64,000 nt of DNA from Sphingomonas sp. SUN039 (GTDB lineage: Bacteria; Pseudomonadota; Alphaproteobacteria; Sphingomonadales; Sphingomonadaceae). Positions within the stretch are counted from its first letter, which is position 1, and each line of letters opens with the position of its first letter. Under the pieces are notes generated by a model. The model saw only the letters and a program-made list of their open reading frames with translations, ran no database searches and had not been told where the DNA came from. The stretch covers positions 161,001-225,000 of the forward strand of contig NZ_CP096972.1 in NCBI RefSeq assembly GCF_024758725.1, given 5' to 3'. Shown here in pieces: positions 52,538-61,272 of the stretch. A program made the position numbers and the translations under genes.

Positions 52538-53827
52538 TCAATCCGCGAAGGGGTCGCGGACCAGGATCGTGTCCTCGCGCTCGGGCGAAGTGCTGACCAG
52601 CGCCACCGGGCACTGGATCAGTTCTTCGATACGGCGGACATATTTGATCGCCTGTGCGGGCAGTTGCGCCCATGACCGCGCGCCCGCCGTCGACTGCGAC
52701 CAGCCCTCGATTTCCTCGTACACCGGCTCGACGCCCGCCTGATCGGCGGCATGCGGCGGCAGATAATCGAGTATGCGGTCGCCGAGCCGGTACCCGGTGC
52801 AGATTTTCAGGGTCTCGAACCCGTCGAGCACGTCGAGCTTGGTCAGGGCTATGCCGGTGATGCCGCTGACCGCCGCCGACTGCCGCACGAGAACTGCGTC
52901 GAACCAGCCACACCGCCGCTTGCGTCCGGTGACCGTCCCGAACTCATGCCCGCGTTCCCCCAGCCGTTGCCCGGTTTCGTCCTCCAGCTCGGTCGGAAAC
53001 GGGCCGCTGCCGACCCGCGTCGTATAAGCTTTAACGATGCCGAGAACGAACCCGGCCGCACTTGGTCCAAGGCCCGATCCGCCAGAAGCGGTTCCCGCAA
53101 TCGTGTTCGAACTGGTCACGAACGGATAGGTGCCGTGGTCGACGTCGAGCAGCACGCCCTGCGCCCCTTCGAACAGCATCCGTTTCCCCGCCGATTTCGC
53201 CTGTTTGAGCGTCAGCCAGACGGGCTTTGCATAAGGCAGGATGAAATCGGCAATCTCGCGCAGGTCGGCAACGACGCGGTCGCGGTCGATCGGCGGCTGA
53301 CCGAACCCGGCACGCAACGCATCATGGTGCGCGCAGATGCGGTCGAGCTGCGGCTCCAGATCGTCGAGATGCGCCAGATCGCAGACCCGGATCGCGCGCC
53401 GCCCGACCTTGTCCTCATAGGCCGGGCCGATGCCGCGCCGTGTCGTGCCGATCTTGCCCGCGCCGCTCGCATCCTCACGCAGTCCGTCGAGGTCGCGGTG
53501 AAACGGCAGGATCAGGGGACAGGTCTCGGCCAGATGCAGATTGTCGGGGGTTATGGTCACGCCCTGCCCTGCAAGCTTGGCAATCTCATCGCGAAAATGC
53601 CACGGATCGAGCACCACGCCATTGCCGATCACCGACAGCGTCCCGCGCACGATCCCCGAGGGAAGCAGGCTGAGCTTGTACACCTGATTGCCGACGACGA
53701 GCGTATGGCCCGCGTTATGCCCGCCCTGAAAGCGGACGACGACATCGGCGCGGCTGGCGAGCCAGTCGACAATCTTGCCCTTGCCCTCGTCGCCCCATTG
53801 CGCGCCGATTACGGTGACGTTGGCCAC
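52538..53827 (-). CDS. purA: Adenylosuccinate synthetase
   Basis: The 429-residue enzyme starts [20 protein letters not shown], the GTP-binding signature, and has [25 protein letters not shown] and [12 protein letters not shown]. It joins IMP and aspartate to make adenylosuccinate in AMP synthesis. The start is GTG at 53827, supported by GGAG at six bases and by homologues, which begin at this point; a longer upstream frame was rejected. A palindromic repeat lies about 100 bp upstream. Confidence 0.97.
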   Translation of the reverse strand: MANVTVIGAQWGDEGKGKIVDWLASRADVVVRFQGGHNAGHTLVVGNQVYKLSLLPSGIVRGTLSVIGNGVVLDPWHFRDEIAKLAGQGVTITPDNLHLAETCPLILPFHRDLDGLREDASGAGKIGTTRRGIGPAYEDKVGRRAIRVCDLAHLDDLEPQLDRICAHHDALRAGFGQPPIDRDRVVADLREIADFILPYAKPVWLTLKQAKSAGKRMLFEGAQGVLLDVDHGTYPFVTSSNTIAGTASGGSGLGPSAAGFVLGIVKAYTTRVGSGPFPTELEDETGQRLGERGHEFGTVTGRKRRCGWFDAVLVRQSAAVSGITGIALTKLDVLDGFETLKICTGYRLGDRILDYLPPHAADQAGVEPVYEEIEGWSQSTAGARSWAQLPAQAIKYVRRIEELIQCPVALVSTSPEREDTILVRDPFAD

Positions 53828-53930
53828 TAGGTCTCCACTTTTGCTGTCGTCAGGGTGTTCGCGGGTGTCCGTATTGCCGACGACGCGCGGCGTCCACTTT
53901 TTTGGAAGTAGATTAGAGCTTCCACACCTC

Positions 53931-53956
53931 GTCATTCCCGCGAAGGCGGGAATGAC
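53931..53956. repeat. Single palindromic repeat (GTCATTCCCGC type)
   Basis: GTCATTCCCGC (53931-53941) and GCGGGAATGAC (53946-53956) form a perfect 11-bp stem with loop GAAG. The core CCCGC-GAAG-GCGGG is the same as in the elements at 48370 and 59656. It lies between purA and a small basic-protein gene that diverge. Confidence 0.85.
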
Positions 53957-53987
53957 GATATAGAGCGTTGCGAGGAGACCCCACGTC

Positions 53988-54143
53988 ATGACCGACTCGC
54001 TCGACGACCGGATGATCGACACGCCCGACGGCCCGATGACCTGGGCAGCATGGAAGAAAAAGAATCCGGTGCAGGTGCCGTCGCGCCGGACCAAGGGCAA
54101 GGAACTGCCCAACAAGGTGAAGCGGTTTACGGGCGAGAAGTGA
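53988..54143 (+). CDS. Small 51-residue basic protein
   Basis: The reading frame [20 protein letters not shown] continues through [20 protein letters not shown] to a TGA at 54141-54143. GAGGAG lies nine to fourteen bases before the ATG. The C-terminal half is very basic (Lys/Arg) and could bind nucleic acid. The [13 protein letters not shown] pattern looks constrained. I do not recognise the family. It stands alone between two intergenic regions. Confidence 0.5.
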   Translation: MTDSLDDRMIDTPDGPMTWAAWKKKNPVQVPSRRTKGKELPNKVKRFTGEK

Positions 54144-54252
54144 GCCTAGACCTGTCATGCGATCCTGCGGTCGAAGCCCTAAGCGTTCATTTTCAGGTCA
54201 GGTCGCTGTGCTTTAACGCCTGCTCCGTTTCTCCAGACTGAGGATTACGCGC

Positions 54253-54576
54253 ATGCGTTTGCCGCTAGCCCTGATCGGCCTGACCGCCACCACTGCCGCC
54301 ATCGCCCAGACGCCGCCGCCGCGCCCGATGTTGTCCGATGCCTGCCGCGCCGAGGTCGAGAAACTGTGCCCCGTCGCTGCCGATGGCGACCGCCGCGCGC
54401 GGATGCAGTGCGTCATGACGAGCCAGGACAAGCTCAGCGAGGGGTGCAAGAAGGAACTGGCCGACTTGCGCGCAGCGCGCGAGAGAATGCGTGGCGACAT
54501 GCGCGCCGAGCGCGAGAAATGGCGCGCCGGAAGTACCGGCGATGACGCGCCCCCGCCGCCTCCGCCGCCTCAATAG
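54253..54576 (+). CDS. Small exported Cys-rich protein
   Basis: The 107-residue protein has a signal peptide (LPLALIGLTATTAAIAQ) and four Cys in a helical module: DACRAEVEKLC ... MQCVMTSQDKLSEGCKKEL. The spacing C-x7-C ... C-x11-C matches the Cys-rich (golgi-apparatus-like) repeat seen in bacterial periplasmic proteins. The tail is Arg/Glu-rich and ends in a poly-Pro run. The next gene carries the same module fused to an alpha/beta hydrolase. Function is unknown. Confidence 0.65.
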   Translation: MRLPLALIGLTATTAAIAQTPPPRPMLSDACRAEVEKLCPVAADGDRRARMQCVMTSQDKLSEGCKKELADLRAARERMRGDMRAEREKWRAGSTGDDAPPPPPPPQ

Positions 54577-54642
54577 GCGGGCGCGAAGGGCGGACGCGCT
54601 TGCTGCGTTGACGCGGCAGGATTGTTCGAGGACGTTACGCCC

Positions 54643-55668
54643 ATGCACCGATTGCCCGTCGTTCTGCTCACCGGCGCCTTTGCCGCCACCCTTGCCGCCG
54701 GCGCGGCCGATGCCCAGCGCGCGGGCGTCTCGCGCGAGTGCCGCCGCGAAGTCATCAAGCTGTGCGGCTTTTCGGGCGGGCGCGAAGGGATCCGCACCTG
54801 CCTGACGCAGAAATATCAGGCGCTGTCGGACGGGTGCCGGGGCGAAATCCTGTCGGCGGTCGCCAAGCGGATGGGCGACACCGCGCCCCTGCCCAAGGGC
54901 GCGCAGACTCTGTCCTATGCCAGCGACCCGGCGCAGGTGCTCGATTTCTGGCCCTCGGCGACGGGCGGCAAGTCCCCGTTGATCGTCTTCGTCCACGGCG
55001 GCGGCTGGAAACGCGGGAGCAAGGACAATGCGACCGGCCAGTTCAAGCCCGCGCATTTCCCCGCCGAGGGCTATGCCTTCGCGTCGATCAACTACCGCCT
55101 CGTGCCCGCAGCCACGGTCGAGCAGCAGGCGGCGGACGTCGCATCCGCCGTCAAGGCGCTGCTGGCGCGGACCGATGTCGATCCCCGGCGTGTCGTCCTG
55201 ATGGGCCATAGCGCGGGCGCGCATCTCGTCGCGCTGGTCGGCACCGACGAGCGTTATCTGAAAGGCGCGGGGCTGTCGTTTGCCGATGTGGCGGGCGTGA
55301 TCCCTATCGACGGCGCGGCCTATGACGTGCCCGCGCAAATGACCGACGGCCCGCAGATGATGCAGGGCACCTATGGGCAGGCGTTCGGCACCGACCCCGC
55401 GCGGCAAAAGGCACTGTCGCCGACGTTTCAAGCCGCCGCACCCAATGCGCCCGAATTCCTGCTGCTCCATGTCCAGCGGCCCGATGGGGTGCGGCAGGCG
55501 AATACGCTGAGCGCGGCGCTGAAATCGGGCGGCAGCCGGGTCGAGACCGGCAGCTTTCTGGGCGAGGGGTTGCAGGGCCATGCCGAAATCAACCGCCGTC
55601 TGGGCGACCCGAGCTATCCGGCGACCGCGACGGTCGATGCGTGGTTGAAGCGGGTTTTCGGGCGCTGA
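54643..55668 (+). CDS. Exported alpha/beta hydrolase with N-terminal Cys-rich module
   Basis: The 341-residue protein has a signal peptide (LPVVLLTGAFAATLAAGAADA), then a four-Cys module (ECRREVIKLCGF ... RTCLTQKYQALSDGCRGEI) like that of the gene upstream, then an alpha/beta hydrolase with oxyanion HGGGW, nucleophile GHSAGAH and a likely catalytic His in LQGHAEIN. The fold is that of carboxylesterase/BD-FAE-type hydrolases. The substrate is unknown. ATG at 54643 gives the best signal peptide. Confidence 0.85.
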   Translation: MHRLPVVLLTGAFAATLAAGAADAQRAGVSRECRREVIKLCGFSGGREGIRTCLTQKYQALSDGCRGEILSAVAKRMGDTAPLPKGAQTLSYASDPAQVLDFWPSATGGKSPLIVFVHGGGWKRGSKDNATGQFKPAHFPAEGYAFASINYRLVPAATVEQQAADVASAVKALLARTDVDPRRVVLMGHSAGAHLVALVGTDERYLKGAGLSFADVAGVIPIDGAAYDVPAQMTDGPQMMQGTYGQAFGTDPARQKALSPTFQAAAPNAPEFLLLHVQRPDGVRQANTLSAALKSGGSRVETGSFLGEGLQGHAEINRRLGDPSYPATATVDAWLKRVFGR

Positions 55669-55700
55669 GCCGGTACGGCGAGAAGTTGGGTTTCGCACTT

Positions 55701-55802
55701 CTTCGAGCGCTAGCGAGAAGCCCGGCCGAGCGGGAGCGAGGTCTGTTGCCGTAAGCAAGTGCTTCTCGCTAACGCTCGAAGGAGCACCTCGCTGGCGCTC
55801 GG
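55701..55802. repeat. Interleaved inverted repeat, CGAGCGnnAGCGAG family, copy 3
   Basis: Four arms in order B-A-B'-A': B 55701-55720 with B' 55762-55781 (19 of 20) and A 55726-55742 with A' 55786-55802 (15 of 17). It is the inverted, closely similar counterpart of the element at 52409-52510. It lies between two convergent genes (alpha/beta hydrolase and hisZ). Confidence 0.78.
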
Positions 55803-55829
55803 CGAAGAGCGCACTTGCGTTGCAGAAAC

Positions 55830-56756
55830 CTACCCAAATCCGTCCGGATAGACCGAGAACCCCGTCGCCGCCTCGTCATGCCCGTCGCCATGCGCGATGG
55901 TGTAGCATCCGCCACGCCCGACCGCGTTCGTGCCGCTGGACAGGAACAGCGAGAAGCCGAACCAGCTGTGGTATTCGAAGCCGTGGCGCTCGGTCGGGTC
56001 GAGGGTGACGCGGACACCGCTTCCAGCCAGTTCCGCCGCAATTGCCTCGATCCCGGCGATGCGCGAGGTCATCAGGCCTGCGTGATCGAACTTGCGGAGT
56101 GCATCGAGCGCGGGCGCTACAGGGCCGGTCGCTGCAATCAGCGGGAGCCAGCTTGCGTAACCCGCCTCCGCCAGACCGCCTGCATCCTTCATGTCGAGCA
56201 GCGCATCAAGGTCGGCAATCTCGCCGGGCGAAAGGAGCAGTCCCGCCAGTGTCTGCACCAGATCGGGCATTGTCAGATCGACCGTGATGCCCTCGACCCC
56301 CGCCGCCTTCAATGCGGCCACCGCAATGCCGGTAATCTCGCATGCCGCCGCCACCGAATCGTCGCCGATCAGTTCGGCCCCGACCTGCATCGCCTCGCGC
56401 TGCGGATTGAGCTGCGTCGCGCCGAGTTTGAGCACCGGCCCCGCATAGGCCAGCCGCAACGGTCGCGGCACCTCGGCCAGTTGCGTCGAGACGATCCGGG
56501 CGATCTGCGGCGTAATATCGGGCCGGATCGCCAGCGTGCGCTGCGACAGCGGATCGACGAAGCGCGCCAGGTCGGTGCGCGACGATTTCAGCCGCGCGGC
56601 CAGCCCGTCTTCATACTCGGCAAGCGGCGGCGACACGCGGTTGTACCCGCGCCCCTCGATGCTATCGAGCAACGCGCGTACGGTGCGCGCCTGCGTCGCC
56701 GCCTCACCGGGGAGGCGGTCGCGCAGGCCTTGCGGCAGGAGTCCGCCTGCGCCCAT
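55830..56756 (-). CDS. hisZ: ATP phosphoribosyltransferase regulatory subunit HisZ
   Basis: The 308-residue protein is related to histidyl-tRNA synthetase: LPQGLRDRLPGEAA, YNRVSPPLAEYED, and the class II motif region ALRPDITPQIARI-like (AIRPDITPQIARIVST). It lacks the anticodon-binding domain, and regulates the short HisG in histidine synthesis. Its start overlaps the serA stop by one base (TGATG), so it is co-expressed with serine biosynthesis genes. Confidence 0.9.
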   Translation of the reverse strand: MGAGGLLPQGLRDRLPGEAATQARTVRALLDSIEGRGYNRVSPPLAEYEDGLAARLKSSRTDLARFVDPLSQRTLAIRPDITPQIARIVSTQLAEVPRPLRLAYAGPVLKLGATQLNPQREAMQVGAELIGDDSVAAACEITGIAVAALKAAGVEGITVDLTMPDLVQTLAGLLLSPGEIADLDALLDMKDAGGLAEAGYASWLPLIAATGPVAPALDALRKFDHAGLMTSRIAGIEAIAAELAGSGVRVTLDPTERHGFEYHSWFGFSLFLSSGTNAVGRGGCYTIAHGDGHDEAATGFSVYPDGFG

Positions 56757-58333
56757 CAGAATTTAAGCGCCTTCACCGTCTTCACCCCCGGCAGTTTGCA
56801 CAGCTGCCATAGCACGGGTTCGGGGATCGGCGCATCGACCGACAGAAGGACGACCGCCTCGCCGCCCGCATCGCGCCGCCCGAGGTGGAAGGTGCCGATG
56901 TTGATCGCCGCCTCACCCAAGGTGGAACCCAGCCGGCCAATGAAGCCAGGCGCGTCCTCGTTGACGATATACAGCATGTCGCCCGCCAGATCGGCCTCGA
57001 CCTTGATGCCGAAGATTTCGGTCAGGCGCGGGCTTTCATTCCCGAACAGCGTGCCCGCCACCGACTTTTCACCCGCTTCGGTCTGGACCGAAACGCGGAT
57101 CAGCGTGTGGTAGGTGCCTTCGCGGTCATGCCGTACTTCGCGCACGTCCAGCCCGCGTTCCTTAGCGAGGAATGGCGCGTTGACCATGTTCACCGTGTCC
57201 GAATAGCGCCGCATGAGGCCCGCCAGCACCGCGCCCGTAATCGGCTTGATGTTGAGCTGCGCCGCCGCTCCCTCGACCTCGATCGAAATCTTGGTCAGAT
57301 TGTCGTGCGCGAGCTGGCCGACAAGGCTACCCAGCCGTTCGGCGAGCGCCATATAGGGTTTCAGCTTCGGCGCTTCCTCGGCGGACAGGCTCGGCATGTT
57401 GAGCGCATTGGTAACGCCGCCCGTCATCAGGAAATCGGCCATCTGCTCGGCGACCTGGATCGCGACATTGACCTGTGCTTCGCTGGTCGATGCGCCGAGA
57501 TGCGGGGTCGAGATGAAGTTCGGCGTGCCGAACAGTGGCGAGGCCGTCGCGGGTTCCTCGACGAACACGTCGAGTGCCGCGCCGCCGACTTGCCCCGAAT
57601 CCATTGCCGCCTTGAGCGCCGCTTCGTCGATCAGGCCGCCGCGCGCGCAATTGATGATGCGGACGCCCTTCTTGGTCTTGGCGAGCGCCTCCGCCGACAG
57701 GATGTTGCGCGTCTCGTTGGTCAGCGGTGTGTGCAGCGTGATGAAATCGGCACGCGCCAGCAGCTCGTCGAGCGTGACCTTCTCGATGCCGAGCACGACC
57801 GCGCGCTCGGGGGTGAGGAACGGATCGTACGCTACGACCTTCATCTTGAGGCCCAGCGCCCGGTCGGCAACGATCGAGCCGATATTACCCGCGCCGATGA
57901 GGCCGAGCGTCTTCGACGTCAGCTCGACGCCCATGAAGCGGTTTTTTTCCCACTTGCCCGCCTGGGTCGATGCATCCGCCTCGGGCAGCTGCCGCGCGAG
58001 CGCGAACATCAGCGCAATCGCGTGTTCGGCGGTGGTGATCGAATTGCCGAACGGCGTGTTCATGACGACGATGCCCGCAGCGGAGGCCGCCGGGATATCG
58101 ACGTTATCGACGCCGATCCCGGCGCGGCCGATGACCTTCAGGTTCTTGGCCGCCGCAATGACTTCCTTGGTCGCCTTGGTGGCGGACCGGATCGCCAGAC
58201 CGTCGTACTGGTCGATGATCGCGATCAGCTCGTCTTTGGTTTTGCCGGTGATCTCGTCGACCTCGACGCCGCGCTCGCGGAAAATCTGTGCGGCTTTGGG
58301 ATCCATTTTGTCGGAAATAAGGACTTTTGGCAT
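56756..58333 (-). CDS. serA: Phosphoglycerate dehydrogenase
   Basis: The 525-residue enzyme has the D-2-hydroxyacid dehydrogenase fold: LGLIGAGNIGSIVADRA for NAD, INCARGGLIDEAAL, and catalytic His in HLGASTSEAQ. A substrate-binding and an ACT domain follow, typical of the long form. It starts serine synthesis by oxidising 3-phosphoglycerate. ATG at 58333 (MPKVLISDKMDPK) was used, since a longer frame upstream would read through a palindromic repeat. serC lies 102 bp upstream. Confidence 0.96.
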   Translation of the reverse strand: MPKVLISDKMDPKAAQIFRERGVEVDEITGKTKDELIAIIDQYDGLAIRSATKATKEVIAAAKNLKVIGRAGIGVDNVDIPAASAAGIVVMNTPFGNSITTAEHAIALMFALARQLPEADASTQAGKWEKNRFMGVELTSKTLGLIGAGNIGSIVADRALGLKMKVVAYDPFLTPERAVVLGIEKVTLDELLARADFITLHTPLTNETRNILSAEALAKTKKGVRIINCARGGLIDEAALKAAMDSGQVGGAALDVFVEEPATASPLFGTPNFISTPHLGASTSEAQVNVAIQVAEQMADFLMTGGVTNALNMPSLSAEEAPKLKPYMALAERLGSLVGQLAHDNLTKISIEVEGAAAQLNIKPITGAVLAGLMRRYSDTVNMVNAPFLAKERGLDVREVRHDREGTYHTLIRVSVQTEAGEKSVAGTLFGNESPRLTEIFGIKVEADLAGDMLYIVNEDAPGFIGRLGSTLGEAAINIGTFHLGRRDAGGEAVVLLSVDAPIPEPVLWQLCKLPGVKTVKALKF

Positions 58334-58354
58334 GATGATATCTTTCGAATTGCT

Positions 58355-58431
58355 GTGCTCCTGCGAAAGCAGGAGCCCTGTCGACGGGAAATTGTGCTGC
58401 GGTTCCACGGCTCCTGCTTTCGCACGAGCAC
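58355..58431. repeat. Palindromic repeat doublet between serC and serA
   Basis: Positions 58355-58377 and 58409-58431 pair as 23-bp inverted arms with one mismatch. Each arm holds the small palindrome CTCCTGC-GAAA-GCAGGAG. Compared with the mutY copy, a C-G pair is replaced by T-A in the arm, so pairing is kept by compensating changes. The centre shares GTCGACGGG with the reverse complement of the mutY centre. Confidence 0.8.
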
Positions 58432-58435
58432 AGGC

Positions 58436-59563
58436 CTATTGCTTGACCTGCGCCCAGGCCCAATCGAGCCACGGCCCCAGCGCTTCGACATCGGCCGTAT
58501 CGACCGTTGCCCCGCACCAAATCCGCAAGCCCGGCGGTGCATCGCGGTATCCGGCAATGTCGTAGGCGGCATGCTCGGCCTCGAGCAGGCCCGCGAACTT
58601 CTTGATGAGCGCCTCGTCAGCGCCCTCCACCAGCAGGCACACGCTCGTCTTCGACCGTGTCGCCGGGTCGGCGGCAAGATGCCGCAGCCACGAGCGCTCG
58701 CGCACAATGTTGTCCAGCGCCGCCGCATTGGCATCGCTGCGCGCCATCAGGCCGCTGAGCCCGCCGAGCGACTGCGCCCATTCGAGCGCAAAAATAACAT
58801 CCTCGACCGCGAGCATCGAGGGCGTGTTGATCGTCTCACCCTTGAACACGCCTTCGGCCAGCGCGCCTTTCGACACGAGCCGGAACACCTTCGGCAACGG
58901 CCAGGCGGGGGTGTAACTCTCCAGTCGCTCGACCGCGCGCGGCCCGAGGATGATGACGCCGTGCGCGCCTTCGCCGCCCAGCACTTTCTGCCACGAGAAG
59001 GTCGTGACATCGAGCTTGTCCCACGGCAGGTCGTAGGCGAACACAGCACTGGTCGCGTCGCAGAACGACAGGCCCGCGCGGTTCGCGTCGATCCATTCGC
59101 CATCGGGCACGCGGACGCCGCTGGTCGTGCCGTTCCAAGTGAACAGCACATCGGTATCCCAATCGACCGCACCTAAATCGGGCAGCGACCCGTAATCGGC
59201 GCGCAGGATGACGGGATCGAGCTTCAGCTGCTTGACCGCATCGGTCACCCAGCCTTCGCCGAAGCTCTCCCACGCCAGCGTGGTCACACCCCGCGCACCG
59301 AGCATCGTCCACATCGCCATTTCGAACGCGCCGGTGTCGCTGCCGGGGACGATGCCGATGCGGTGCGTGTCGGGGACGCCGAGCACTTCGCGGGTCAGGT
59401 CGATTGCGCGCTGCAGCCGCGCCTTGCCGATTTTGGAGCGATGCGAGCGGCCGAGCGATTCGGTCGCCAGACGTGCAGCATCCCAGCCGGGCGGCTTGGC
59501 ACAGGGTCCGGAGCTGAAATGGGGACGCGCAGGTGTGGCGTCGGGACGGGGTAACTCAGTCAT
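58436..59563 (-). CDS. serC: Phosphoserine aminotransferase
   Basis: The 375-residue PLP enzyme has FSSGPCAKPPGWD, GRSHRSKIGKARL, and the PLP Lys in FSWQKVLGGEGAHGV, with INTPSMLAVEDV near the substrate site. It is the second step of serine synthesis. ATG at 59563 follows GAGGAGAG; a longer frame was rejected because this site is strong. It heads the serC-serA-hisZ group. Confidence 0.95.
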   Translation of the reverse strand: MTELPRPDATPARPHFSSGPCAKPPGWDAARLATESLGRSHRSKIGKARLQRAIDLTREVLGVPDTHRIGIVPGSDTGAFEMAMWTMLGARGVTTLAWESFGEGWVTDAVKQLKLDPVILRADYGSLPDLGAVDWDTDVLFTWNGTTSGVRVPDGEWIDANRAGLSFCDATSAVFAYDLPWDKLDVTTFSWQKVLGGEGAHGVIILGPRAVERLESYTPAWPLPKVFRLVSKGALAEGVFKGETINTPSMLAVEDVIFALEWAQSLGGLSGLMARSDANAAALDNIVRERSWLRHLAADPATRSKTSVCLLVEGADEALIKKFAGLLEAEHAAYDIAGYRDAPPGLRIWCGATVDTADVEALGPWLDWAWAQVKQ

Positions 59564-59655
59564 GTATTCTCTCCTCACAGAGAGCAGCGCGGCGTTGGGA
59601 CCGCGTGGCCCGGGGGCGCTCATAGAGACTGGTGAGGGGAGGTCAACCTCCTTCC

Positions 59656-59744
59656 CGTCACCCCCGCGAAAGCGGGGGTCCAGCTTCTTGTTTGCGACCG
59701 GTTGAAAGAAGAAGAAGCTGGATTCCCGCTTTCGCGGGAATGAC
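59656..59744. repeat. REP doublet with a paired linker
   Basis: Two palindromes, CCCCCGC-GAAA-GCGGGGG (59661-59678) and ATTCCCGC-TTTC-GCGGGAAT (59722-59741), point in opposite directions. Between them CCAGCTTCTT (59680-59689) can pair with AAGAAGCTGG (59712-59721). This is the layout of bacterial interspersed mosaic elements. It lies between the divergent serC and extensin genes. Confidence 0.82.
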
Positions 59745-59774
59745 GAAGACTGAAAGCGTAGCTAGACCATTGCC

Positions 59775-60416
59775 ATGCGCCGCGCCGCTCTCTTGCTCCC
59801 GTTTGCCCTTGCCGCATGTATTTCCGGCCCGCGCCCGCCGTCGCGCCGTCCGGTGGTGCAGGCACCGGTGCGGGGGGGCGACCCCGTTGCGCTCCGCCAG
59901 TGCATCGCGCGGATGGACCGGATCGTGTCGCGCTACACCTTGCTGCCCGACCGGACGTTCGGCGGCGGCTGCGATGCGGTCGGGGCGATCCAGCTGACGG
60001 ACATCGGCACGCCGGTCGCCAATCTGGGTGCGATGACGTGCGGCCTGGGCGAGGCGTTCACCAACTGGGTGCAGCAGGACATCCAGGGTCCGGCGCGCCA
60101 GTTTCTGAACGCGCGGGTCGTGCGGATCGAAAGCATGGGCACCTATTCGTGCCGCAACGTCAACGGCGCCGCGACCGGCAAATTGTCCGAGCACGCCCAT
60201 GCCAATGCGGTCGATATCGGTGCGTTCGTGCTCGACGACGGGCGGCGGCTGTCGGTCAAGGACTGGTGGTTCGGCGACGGCGAGGCGGCGATGTTCCTGC
60301 GTGCCGTCCGTGCGAGCGGATGCCGCCGCTTCACCACCGTGCTCAGCCCGGACTACAACGCCCAGCACCACGACCATCTGCATTTCGATATGGGCGGACG
60401 GCCATTCTGCCGCTAG
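59775..60416 (+). CDS. Extensin-family lipoprotein
   Basis: The 213-residue protein starts with a lipoprotein signal ending LAAC and has the C-terminal extensin-like domain: GCDAVGAIQLT, ARVVRIESMGTYSCRN, KLSEHAHANAVDIGAFVL and HHDHLHFDMG. The His-rich set suggests a metal-dependent, VanY/peptidase-like fold, though activity is not shown for this family. It is anchored in the outer membrane or periplasm. The next gene starts 10 bp after its stop. Confidence 0.88.
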   Translation: MRRAALLLPFALAACISGPRPPSRRPVVQAPVRGGDPVALRQCIARMDRIVSRYTLLPDRTFGGGCDAVGAIQLTDIGTPVANLGAMTCGLGEAFTNWVQQDIQGPARQFLNARVVRIESMGTYSCRNVNGAATGKLSEHAHANAVDIGAFVLDDGRRLSVKDWWFGDGEAAMFLRAVRASGCRRFTTVLSPDYNAQHHDHLHFDMGGRPFCR

Positions 60417-60426
60417 GGCGGTGCAA

Positions 60427-61263
60427 ATGACAGAAACACGTATCCCGTCGCGGGTTTTTCCGCGCGCCGCCACCGAAGCCGAAACTGCCAAGCACGGCGT
60501 CTCCACACCGCAGACCGAACATCCGGCCTATAAGCTCGCCTTTCAGGACATGGATTTCCTGCTTAGCGAGGAATTGCGTCCGGTCAGGTTCCAGCTCGAA
60601 CTGCTCAAGCCCGAGCTGCTGCTCGACGAGGCGAAGATCGGGTCGATGATGGTATTCTATGGTTCGGCGCGCATTCCCGAACCCGGCGTGAAATCGACCA
60701 ATCCCGACCCGCAAGTCGCTGCGAGTCTGGAGGCCAAATCGCGTTACTATGACGAAGCGCGCAAACTTGCGGCGCTCGCCAGCACCACGCCCGTCGATGA
60801 AGCGGGCATGCGTCACTTCGTTGTCTGTTCAGGTGGCGGGCCGTCGATCATGGAGGCCGCCAACCGCGGCGCGCTGGACGTCGGGGCCGAATCGGTCGGG
60901 CTCAACATCGTCCTGCCGCACGAGCAGGCCCCGAACGAATATGTGACGCCGGGCCTGTCGTTCCAGTTCCACTATTTTGCGCTGAGGAAGATGCACTTCC
61001 TGTTGCGCGCGCGCGCCGTCGCGGTGTTTCCCGGCGGGTTCGGGACGTTCGACGAAACGTTCGAACTGCTGACCCTGATCCAGACCGGCAAGATCAAGCC
61101 GATGCCCGTGATCATGTTCGGCAAGGAATTCTGGCACCGGGTGGTGAATTTCGACGCGCTTGCCGCCGAGGGGGTGATTTCCGCCAAGGATATCGAGTTG
61201 ATGACCTTCGTCGAAAGCGCGGAGGAAGCGTGGCAGGTCGTGCAGGATTTCTACGCGAAGTAG
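60427..61263 (+). CDS. LOG/TIGR00730-family Rossmann-fold protein
   Basis: The 278-residue protein carries the LOG hallmark PGGFGTFDE with an upstream VCSGGGPSIMEAANRGA. Proteins of this family are nucleoside-5'-phosphate hydrolases related to plant cytokinin-activating enzymes, or lysine decarboxylase-like by old annotation. It has a longer N-terminus (about 75 residues) than the minimal family, as in the large bacterial forms. It is probably co-transcribed with the extensin gene. Confidence 0.9.
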   Translation: MTETRIPSRVFPRAATEAETAKHGVSTPQTEHPAYKLAFQDMDFLLSEELRPVRFQLELLKPELLLDEAKIGSMMVFYGSARIPEPGVKSTNPDPQVAASLEAKSRYYDEARKLAALASTTPVDEAGMRHFVVCSGGGPSIMEAANRGALDVGAESVGLNIVLPHEQAPNEYVTPGLSFQFHYFALRKMHFLLRARAVAVFPGGFGTFDETFELLTLIQTGKIKPMPVIMFGKEFWHRVVNFDALAAEGVISAKDIELMTFVESAEEAWQVVQDFYAK

Positions 61264-61272
61264 CGCGTCGTC

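Noticed and set aside
56885..59176. A 763-codon plus-strand frame across serA and serC
   Set aside because: Antisense shadow rich in Arg and Asp; serA and serC on the other strand are unambiguous.
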